A stretch of 20,894 nt of DNA from IMG/VR virus record IMGVR_UViG_3300013137_000125, positions 1 through 20,894 of that record. One strand, given 5' to 3'. The position numbers and the translations under genes are program-made. This DNA comes from a virus. Positions within the stretch are counted from its first letter, which is position 1; each line of letters begins with the position of its first letter. The notes beneath the pieces are model-generated. The model was given only the letters and a program-made list of their open reading frames with translations, did no database searches and was not told the DNA's origin. This document shows, one piece after another, positions 14,321-19,533 of this stretch.

Positions 14321-14539
14321 TTATTCTTGTTTTAAACTTGGTTTCTTAAACTTTATTTCTACTGACACTAATTGTCCGTCTTCATATTCGATCCACTCAA
14401 CTCCATCAACACTGCATAGATTTATACCCATATAATTTGGAATTATACCGATATCAAGCGGAGCTCCTCCAAGGAATTCTCCATTGTTTGATCTATTAAT
14501 TATTTCAGTAGTTGTTAAATAATTTCTCTTTGTCTTCAT
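14321..14539 (-). CDS. Hypothetical 72-aa protein
   Basis: ATG 14539 follows a modest site (AGGTTAGAAG) 8 nt after the wedge gene stop; the frame ends at TAA 14321. The protein begins MKTKRNYLTTTEIINRSNNG and carries GGAPLDIGIIPNYMG and a beta-rich C-terminus (VSVEIKFKKPS). It resembles a small head-to-tail or baseplate accessory protein by position between two baseplate-type genes, but no family is recognised. Confidence 0.75.
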   Translation of the reverse strand: MKTKRNYLTTTEIINRSNNGEFLGGAPLDIGIIPNYMGINLCSVDGVEWIEYEDGQLVSVEIKFKKPSLKQE

Positions 14540-14547
14540 CTTCTAAC

Positions 14548-14967
14548 CTAATGTGTTTCATTTAATATAGTAAGCTCTCCACTTTTTTCATAAAGTAAGA
14601 AATTGCTATTTATTGACTGAGAGTTTAATTTTGAGGAAACGCTTATACCAAGCATATTTCTTCCTTCATTAATAATTCCAGTTTCGTCACTTACAATCTC
14701 GACATTGATATATACTCCGCTAATATCTGGAATATATCTCGCAATTTGTTGAGAAAGTTCTGATTTGATAATATCAATCTGAGTCTGATCGAGAAGGTCA
14801 AATTGATATTTTTCAATGTTCATACCAAAAGAAGGAGTATTTGGATAATTCCCCTTTCTTGATAAAAGAATATTACGAATATTCAGAATGATTGCATCAA
14901 CATCTGTATATTCAGATGCCTTAATAAAATTGCTTTGTTGGAACATCCAATCTCTGTATTTTGCCAT
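14548..14967 (-). CDS. gp25-like baseplate wedge protein
   Basis: The start is taken at ATG 14967 (MAKYRDWMFQQ), which has AAAGGAGAACAAA at the right spacing; an ATG 17 codons upstream has no site. The 139-aa product follows the T4 gp25/lysozyme-like wedge pattern: an N-terminal helix with AIILNIRNILLSRKGNYPNT, then PSFGMNIEKYQFD, a helix IIKSELSQQIARYIP, and beta strands VYINVEIVSDE. In the family the segment around ARYIP usually reads EPR; here it reads IPD. gp25-like proteins join the wedge to the tail tube and sheath in contractile tails. First gene of the operon that ends with the chaperonin, behind an AACA promoter at 14998-15009. This is the best evidence that the phage is a myovirus. 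Confidence 0.88.
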   Translation of the reverse strand: MAKYRDWMFQQSNFIKASEYTDVDAIILNIRNILLSRKGNYPNTPSFGMNIEKYQFDLLDQTQIDIIKSELSQQIARYIPDISGVYINVEIVSDETGIINEGRNMLGISVSSKLNSQSINSNFLLYEKSGELTILNETH

Positions 14968-14997
14968 TTTGTTCTCCTTTCTTAATATGTTCTCATA

Positions 14998-15009
14998 TAA
15001 ATATATGTT
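14998..15009 (-). promoter_or_regulatory. Late-type phage promoter, AACA(N6)TA
   Basis: Minus-strand AACA-TATATT-TA followed by TATG, 31 nt upstream of the wedge gene start. It should drive the whole 14967-9975 operon. It lies back to back with the plus-strand promoter at 15058-15069. Confidence 0.65.
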
Positions 15010-15057
15010 GAGGGGCATCTATTCTTTTAAATTTTAAGAACTAAGTGAATAAATGGA

Positions 15058-15069
15058 AACAATTAATTA
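15058..15069 (+). promoter_or_regulatory. Late-type phage promoter, AACA(N6)TA
   Basis: AACA-ATTAAT-TA followed by TATG, 24 nt upstream of ATG 15094. It drives the two-gene plus-strand unit. Confidence 0.65.
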
Positions 15070-15093
15070 TATGAATATACAAGAGGTGATATT

Positions 15094-15783
15094 ATGAAAA
15101 CTATTGACGAAGAAAAGAATGTTCAGGATGTCGTAAATAATGAAGACAAAATAGAACTCAATATGTCAGTTAGTGATTTTGATATGTCAGTAGCTGAGAT
15201 TGATAGCACTGAAGATATTGATATGAAGCTAGTAAGTTATATTGAAAAAGAAATTAGAAATTCATTTGAATACAGATCATATGTTCAGTATTTAAAAGAT
15301 GAATTAGATTTAACTAAATGTGCTTTGCTACCAAGTATTGATGTGAAGACTACACCAGTCACACTGGAGTTTCACCATTTCCCGTTGACTCTCTTTGATA
15401 TTACAGAAACAATTGCAAAATCAATGGTTCATAAAGCTAAATCTGAAACCGTATCTTGCTTTAATATTGCTGAAGAAGTAGTATTAGAACACTTCAGAAA
15501 TAATGTCGGATTAGTACCACTTACGGAGACTCTCCATCAAATGGCTCACAATAATGCTATCATAGTTCCGATCAATAAAGTAAACGGAAACTACAAAGAA
15601 TTTATCAATAAATACAAAGCCTTTATTGAACACGACAAACTAGATAGAATTACAATGATGGAAGCGTATAATGATTCAGATGATGCACAACAATATAATA
15701 ATGACAAACTCAAAAAGAGAATTGTAAATTATAATATCGAATATAGAAAGAATAAAAAGGAGGAAGATGAAAATGATGTTTAA
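15094..15783 (+). CDS. Putative HNH-fold-like phage protein (229 aa)
   Basis: Start ATG 15094 behind AAGAGGTGATATT. The first 45 residues are acidic and probably disordered. The core has LEFHHFPLTL (H94, H95) and, 44 residues later, VGLVPLTETLHQMAHNN (H148, H152, N153). The layout, a HH pair, then a (N/G)LVPL loop and HxxxH, resembles a beta-beta-alpha metal (HNH) nuclease fold as often found in phages, but the zinc-knuckle cysteines of many HNH enzymes are missing, so activity is uncertain. The C-terminus is lysine/glutamate-rich. The next gene starts inside its last codons, so the two are coupled. Confidence 0.75.
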   Translation: MKTIDEEKNVQDVVNNEDKIELNMSVSDFDMSVAEIDSTEDIDMKLVSYIEKEIRNSFEYRSYVQYLKDELDLTKCALLPSIDVKTTPVTLEFHHFPLTLFDITETIAKSMVHKAKSETVSCFNIAEEVVLEHFRNNVGLVPLTETLHQMAHNNAIIVPINKVNGNYKEFINKYKAFIEHDKLDRITMMEAYNDSDDAQQYNNDKLKKRIVNYNIEYRKNKKEEDENDV

Positions 15784-16405
15784 GAAATTGCAAGAACAAA
15801 TCCAAGTTCAAAAAGTAAGAGAGCTTGATAAAAAAGATCTAAAATCCTTACAAGAACAAGAATTTCAAATTGAATCTATTTTAGAAGAAATTAATGACCT
15901 AATCAAAGGTGGAAAAGCAGATAATCATACTGTAGAAAGTATTGCCGCGCTTCATAAAGTTTCAGTTGAACAAATTCAAAAGCAAATTGAAAAAGGAATC
16001 AAAGTTGAAACAGAGCATGTTGATGGAGACGAAAAAAGAGCTGCTGAAATCGCAAAGGATCACTTAGTTGAATTCCCAGATTATTATGATCGTCTAGATA
16101 AAATGGAAGAAAAAGCAAAAGCTGATCTTAAAGAATCATATAATGCTTATCTTGAAATTCTAAGAGAAGAATCAATGCCAGAAGATCCACAATATGGTTT
16201 ACCTGAGTTAAAGAAGTTTCCGCTTTATGATAAGAAACACGTCTTAGCAGCAATCAAATTCTTTAATTGGGTTTCTCCAAAAGATGAATCCAAATTAGCA
16301 CATGCTATCATTGCAAAGATGAAAGAACATGGGCTAAGACAAAGCAATGTTGGAGATGAAAATAAACTTAAGAATTATGTTCTCAAGGTAAATTTACCCG
16401 AATAA
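15773..16405 (+). CDS. DUF5661-like phage protein (210 aa)
   Basis: The start is taken at ATG 15773 (spacing 9 from AAGGAGG); ATG 15767 is in frame but only 3 nt from the site. The middle (ALHKVSVEQIQKQIEKGIKVE, split by TEHVDGDEK, then AKDHLVEFPDYYDRLDKMEE) matches, from memory, the conserved EH...A..HL.E.PDYY..L..ME pattern of the small phage and bacterial domain DUF5661. A second conserved stretch follows: FPLYDKKHVLAAIKFFNWV and AHAIIAKMKEHGL, a pattern seen near prohead proteases and core proteins. Function unknown; a capsid-related role is possible. It overlaps the preceding gene by 11 nt and ends before a bidirectional terminator. Confidence 0.85.
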   Translation: MMFKKLQEQIQVQKVRELDKKDLKSLQEQEFQIESILEEINDLIKGGKADNHTVESIAALHKVSVEQIQKQIEKGIKVETEHVDGDEKRAAEIAKDHLVEFPDYYDRLDKMEEKAKADLKESYNAYLEILREESMPEDPQYGLPELKKFPLYDKKHVLAAIKFFNWVSPKDESKLAHAIIAKMKEHGLRQSNVGDENKLKNYVLKVNLPE

Positions 16406-16409
16406 AAAA

Positions 16410-16435
16410 AAAGACTAGCCATTTGGCTGGTCTTT
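16410..16435. terminator. Bidirectional terminator between convergent genes
   Basis: An 11-bp stem (one G.T pair, 16410-16420 with 16425-16435) is followed by TTTCTT on the plus strand and by a run of nine T on the minus strand. It ends the plus-strand unit (stop 16405) and the minus-strand 65-aa gene, whose TAA (16434-16436) overlaps the stem. Confidence 0.88.
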
Positions 16436-16631
16436 ATTTCTTCTTCGAAGTAGAGCGATTGTCGAAACGAGGCGCAAATTTTTCGCGGGCTTCGTCATCG
16501 GCCGTGTTTTTTCTGAATTTTTTGGCTTCCTTCACTCTTGGATTTTCATCCATCTCCCCAGTGTTGAAGCGATACCAGATATCACGTTTTTGCTCTCTTA
16601 AAGATTTTCTTAAAGATTTTTGATGTGCCAT
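16434..16631 (-). CDS. Small basic hypothetical protein (65 aa)
   Basis: The frame runs from ATG 16631 to TAA 16434. The ribosome site AAAGGAG lies rather far (12 nt) upstream; a GTG inside it is out of frame. The protein is very rich in charged residues (MAHQKSLRKSLREQKRD; KEAKKFRKNTADDEAREK; STSKKK at the end), with one W and no hydrophobic segment, so it is probably a nucleic-acid-binding or unstructured peptide. Its GC content appears slightly higher than its neighbours around 16450-16510. It has a promoter candidate of its own (16665-16676) and terminators on both sides, so it is a separate transcription unit. Confidence 0.75.
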   Translation of the reverse strand: MAHQKSLRKSLREQKRDIWYRFNTGEMDENPRVKEAKKFRKNTADDEAREKFAPRFDNRSTSKKK

Positions 16632-16664
16632 AGTTAGTGTGCACTCCTTTCTTTTATTACATAT

Positions 16665-16676
16665 TTATAATATATA
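16665..16676 (-). promoter_or_regulatory. AT-rich promoter candidate TATATATTATAA
   Basis: The third identical 12-mer, 34 nt upstream of the 65-aa gene and just after the terminator of the polymerase gene. This isolated single-gene unit has no AACA motif, so it is the clearest case for promoter function. Confidence 0.45.
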
Positions 16677-16701
16677 AACGAAAGATATTAGATTACAAAA
16701 A

Positions 16702-16729
16702 AAAAGATAAAGCATAAGCTTTATCTTTT
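16702..16729 (-). terminator. Intrinsic terminator of the polymerase beta gene, containing its stop codon
   Basis: On the minus strand AAAAGATAAAGC-TTAT-GCTTTATCTTTT followed by further T. The TAA of the gene (16721-16723) lies in the 5' arm of the 12-bp stem. Confidence 0.9.
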
Positions 16730-17863
16730 GTCTTCCATTATTTCTTTTATTTGTTTACCAAGCTCAACCATTACTTTATTTCCATATAACATTGAGTATA
16801 CGTCCGCGGTCATACGCGAGATGATACCAGTTGGAGTTAGGATAGCTTCAATAACTTCTTCTTCACGGTATTCAGTTAATGGTGATTCTTCAGGTGCAAG
16901 TACTTTTGAGATAACACCTTTAAGAGCAGTTGAGTATGTAAGTTTATCTCCAGCGCTCATTCTATTATAATATTCTGTATAAAATTCTACTAAAACACCA
17001 TCATATTCTTCAGTACCAACTTTTTCGCTAGTTTGCTGCTCAGTTGGCGGAATTCTTAAGTTACTTGATTTAATGTCTCCGAGAACTGCTTTTCTCTTTT
17101 GAACTTTAGCTTTGTATTTCTTAACAATATGTTGCAGTGATTCACTTAATTCTTCAAGAGGTCTATTGTAATAGATTCTAATATTAGCAACAGTTCCAGT
17201 ATATTTACTTGTAATCTTTTCATTACCAACTGCTTCAGCAACATCTGATCCCAAACTCTTCGCAAGGTCTGCTAGGAAGTCACTAGTGCTCGGATCCTCA
17301 AAACTTGTTGTGAAGTCAAGTAAAGTATCGCCAATTTTAATTGTTTGTCCGACTTCGGCAATCTTATGAACAATTGTGTTTGGTCCTAAAGCCACTTGTT
17401 TTAGCATTGTAACATATGATGCTGCTTTTTCAGAAAGTGTCTCTGAAATTACAGTCGAGTCTTCGTAAGAAAGGTCCATTGGAGAAATTGCAATCTTAGT
17501 TAAAGTTCCTGGTTTGTAATCGATATCTTTACCCTTTCCAGTAAAGAATGATGGGTTATATGCAAGAGCATCATTCTTTTTGAATTTGTCACCTTGTTTC
17601 ACAGTGACTAGGAATTTTTGTTTGATATAGAATCCCGAGTTTGAGTTCTTAACAAATACTTCTGAAAGGTCAATTGCATTTTTTGTTCCATTGTCATACT
17701 TGAGAATTGCAAGTTGATTTGTAAGATCCATCAATTCAACAATTCCATCTTCTTTTGCTTTGAACACAAAGTCATCTGAAATCATAAATGCCATTGTCTT
17801 GTTTACACCAGAACCAATGAGTTGTTTGTGAGTCTTAACTACTGGCATTGTGTGTTTTGTCTG
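16721..17863 (-). CDS. RNA polymerase beta-like subunit, exon 3 (catalytic DPBB region)
   Basis: 380 codons plus TAA. It begins at the predicted 3' splice site with QTKHTMPVVKTHKQLIGSG, the counterpart of E. coli ...RADKPLVGTG; the ATG 17848 within it is an internal methionine. Counting from that ATG, active-site landmarks are SYEDST with E129-D130 (E. coli E813-D814), VTVKQGDKFKKNDALA (VxxGDxxxxGDVLAD), AGDKLTYSTALKGVISKV with K302 and K310 spaced as in E. coli K1065 and K1073, and TPTGIISRM (NPLGVPSRM). The Gly- and His-rich centre of the bacterial GDKMAGRHGNKG loop is replaced. The protein stops about 30 residues after the SRM motif, so the C-terminal clamp part of bacterial beta is missing from this gene and may be encoded elsewhere. 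Probably part of a phage multisubunit RNA polymerase. Confidence 0.9.
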   Translation of the reverse strand, partial: QTKHTMPVVKTHKQLIGSGVNKTMAFMISDDFVFKAKEDGIVELMDLTNQLAILKYDNGTKNAIDLSEVFVKNSNSGFYIKQKFLVTVKQGDKFKKNDALAYNPSFFTGKGKDIDYKPGTLTKIAISPMDLSYEDSTVISETLSEKAASYVTMLKQVALGPNTIVHKIAEVGQTIKIGDTLLDFTTSFEDPSTSDFLADLAKSLGSDVAEAVGNEKITSKYTGTVANIRIYYNRPLEELSESLQHIVKKYKAKVQKRKAVLGDIKSSNLRIPPTEQQTSEKVGTEEYDGVLVEFYTEYYNRMSAGDKLTYSTALKGVISKVLAPEESPLTEYREEEVIEAILTPTGIISRMTADVYSMLYGNKVMVELGKQIKEIMEDKR

Positions 17864-18955
17864 CAGTTTTGTTCAGTATAAGTCGTTAATTTATACCCGT
17901 CTTTATAGACAGCTTATATTTTCATATAAGACCAGACTATATCATCACCTTTTATAGAGGTGTCTCGCGCTGTCCCTACGTTTTTAGGGCACCTAGTCGT
18001 TGAACTTTTCTAATATATCTTTAATTATGTTACTTATATTTTTCTTATTAGTATAAGGGATTCTAATAAGATTTATATTATTTCTTAGGCAATATTCATT
18101 TTTTCTAGTATCATTTTCTTGTTGAATTAGTAGAGTTTTTTCTTTTTCTTCTTGAGTACCATTTAATGGAAATGTTGGAATAAAATGAGCTTCTCCGTCA
18201 TATTCAATAAGAAATTTTAATTTATTCTCTTGATCGAATACCGCAAAGTCAAATTCTAATATTGTAGTGAAATTCTTATTCCATAGATCTTTAAATGTAT
18301 ATTCTCTTGAAAAAGTTACACTATTTTTAAGTAGAAGTTCTTTTATTTTTCTTTCTTCTCGAGATTCGTAGCAATTAGGACATCTAGTTCCAGTATTTAA
18401 AAAATGGCCTGGAAGGACATAATATTCATTTCCACATTTATTATGTTTCATTTTGATTTTCTCTTTGCTATTTTTATACTCTGAAAGAACTTCATACTCA
18501 TTTCCAACGATATCAAAAACTTCTTTTTTGAAAATGTCTGTTGTTTTTAGAAGATGTCTATACTCTGAACAAAGAGGACATCTATTTTTACTATTTAAAA
18601 AATGATCTGGAGTGACATAATATTTATTATTACAATTAATATGTAATATTTCTATTTTCGTCCGAATGTTCTTATAATTTTTTTCTTCCGTTATAACTTT
18701 GTATTCATTGTTTCCTGATTTATGAATATCATCTATAACATCATTATAAGTTCTTTTTGTTGGCATAGTTTCACCTCCTTATTTAAATTTTAATTTTCCC
18801 TTATTTATTTTCTTATATATTAGATTTAGCTGCGGATTGTCCAATCTTAAACCTTTTTACTATATATGGCCTGCAATTAACAGGTTGAGTTAGTAGTTTA
18901 AGCTCTAAGGAGTTTCCCGCAATTCACGAGATTTTTAAAGTCTCCCAGTGTGTTA
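17864..18955 (-). ncRNA. Group I intron 2 in the polymerase gene, with endonuclease ORF
   Basis: 1092 nt. P1 is predicted between exon AAGTCTCT (18956-18963) and intron GGAGACTT (18938-18945), with the U.G pair at the splice site; the intron starts TAACAC, giving an immediate in-frame stop. Core elements in order: P-like AATTGCGGGAAACTCC (18909-18924), Q-like ACAATCCGCAGC (18829-18840), R-like GTTCAACGACTA (17994-18005) and S-like GATATAGTC (17935-17943); GACTA and TAGTC form P7. It ends with G at 17864; the first exon bases CAG can pair with CUG in the intron 5' loop as P10. The endonuclease gene fills the P6 region. The alternative 3' site 3 nt downstream keeps the frame too. Confidence 0.88.
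17993..18766 (-). CDS. Intron-encoded EDxHD (Vsr-like) homing endonuclease with two zinc modules
   Basis: 257 aa, start ATG 18766 behind AAGGAGGTGAAACT. Two modules of the type H..C...HFLN...C-P-x-C (H42/C45/C63/C66; H108/C111/C129/C132) precede a Vsr-like nuclease domain: E137/E138 in REERKIKELL, D172 in EFDFAVF, IEYDGEAHF with H194, D219 in NDTRKNEYC, then INLIRIPY. It is the same family as the free-standing 301-aa enzyme at 9029 but has one module fewer. It should cut intronless copies of the polymerase gene near the exon 2/exon 3 junction and promote intron spread. The last codons and the TAG stop (GTTCAACGACTAG) are the R element of the intron P7, so the ends of protein and ribozyme core are shared. 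A strong ribosome site but no promoter is seen in the intron. Confidence 0.92.
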   Translation of the reverse strand: MPTKRTYNDVIDDIHKSGNNEYKVITEEKNYKNIRTKIEILHINCNNKYYVTPDHFLNSKNRCPLCSEYRHLLKTTDIFKKEVFDIVGNEYEVLSEYKNSKEKIKMKHNKCGNEYYVLPGHFLNTGTRCPNCYESREERKIKELLLKNSVTFSREYTFKDLWNKNFTTILEFDFAVFDQENKLKFLIEYDGEAHFIPTFPLNGTQEEKEKTLLIQQENDTRKNEYCLRNNINLIRIPYTNKKNISNIIKDILEKFND

Positions 18956-19277
18956 AGAGACTTGCATCGCTTGTCTTGGTGGGTCTGCTTGTGTAGATGT
19001 GAAGCTTGAAAGCATTTCAGTTGGAGACAGAACATTTGTTGGTTCTAGTCTGCTTCTATTTTCAATATCATTAATATATCCACGAACTGATGAGACAATT
19101 GGATTATAGGTTAAGCCACGAGTGACGCCGGAGTTTGGTCCGAACGGTGTAGCATTACCAGCAATGATACCAACCATTGATTCATCATATGCACGAAGTT
19201 CTAGAGTGTATGCATCACCGAGATTTATACCTCTAAATCCTTTTGCACTTATTGATGCAATATTTTCCATTTCTAAC
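18956..19277 (-). CDS. RNA polymerase beta-like subunit, exon 2
   Basis: 322 nt that join exon 1 by completing a GT|G valine codon and then read LEMENIASISAKGFRG. The joined NPVLEMENIASISAKG lines up without gaps with the E. coli RpoB segment NPLSEITHKRRISALG (519-534). The following RGINLGDAYTLELRAYDESM and GNATPFGPNSGVTRGL match the RpoB stretch GFEVRDVH...ETPEGPNIGL. The exon ends VLSPTEMLSSFTSTQADPPR then QAMQVS, matching VSxxQxxSxxxSLIPF...NMQRQAV. The ATG 19270 is internal and has no ribosome site, so this is not a separate gene. The end at TCT 18956 is set by the P1 pairing. Confidence 0.88.
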
Positions 19278-19533
19278 CATTATCTTCGATTAAGTTCGTT
19301 AATCTTAACCCGCTTTCGCTGCTGCATATTTCTATGCAGATGAGACTATATCTTCACCTTTCGGTGCTCTCCATTTGGGACTTACTTAGTCCTACTCTAC
19401 TCACTTCCATCTTTCGATGTGTTTTCGATAGTCGTTGAACCTTCCTATTTCTAGGCTTGGCTGCTGATTGTCTTCGTCTTTAACGGTCAGAGTTTCCAGC
19501 AATTAAAAGAGTTTTACTCCGGCAGTAGCGTTT
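19278..19533 (-). ncRNA. Group I intron 1 in the polymerase gene (256 nt, no ORF)
   Basis: P1 pairs exon TCCGGT (19534-19539) with intron GCCGGA (19518-19523), with the splice-site U.G. Core elements follow: AATTGCTGGAAACTC (P-like, 19490-19504), AATCAGCAGCC (Q-like, about 19459-19469), GTTCAACGACTA (R-like, 19429-19440), P8 hairpin CACC-GAAA-GGTG, AAGATATAGTC (S-like, 19344-19354), and a P9 hairpin CTGCATA-GAAA-TATGCAG with a GNRA loop. The intron ends with G 19278. Removal joins CCG GT to G TTA GAA. No ORF is present. The R and S elements are nearly identical to those of intron 2, so the two are related. Confidence 0.9.

Noticed and set aside
17860-17863. Alternative 3' splice site of intron 2 three nucleotides downstream (after CTGCAG)
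   Set aside because: It also ends in G and keeps the frame, but the site after CTG leaves CAG as the first exon bases, which can form P10 with CUG near the intron start. The choice changes one residue only and is not certain.
18953-19270. Exon 2 as an independent 105-aa gene
   Set aside because: Its ATG has no ribosome site, its ends match splice sites, and the sequence continues RpoB homology from exon 1 to exon 3.
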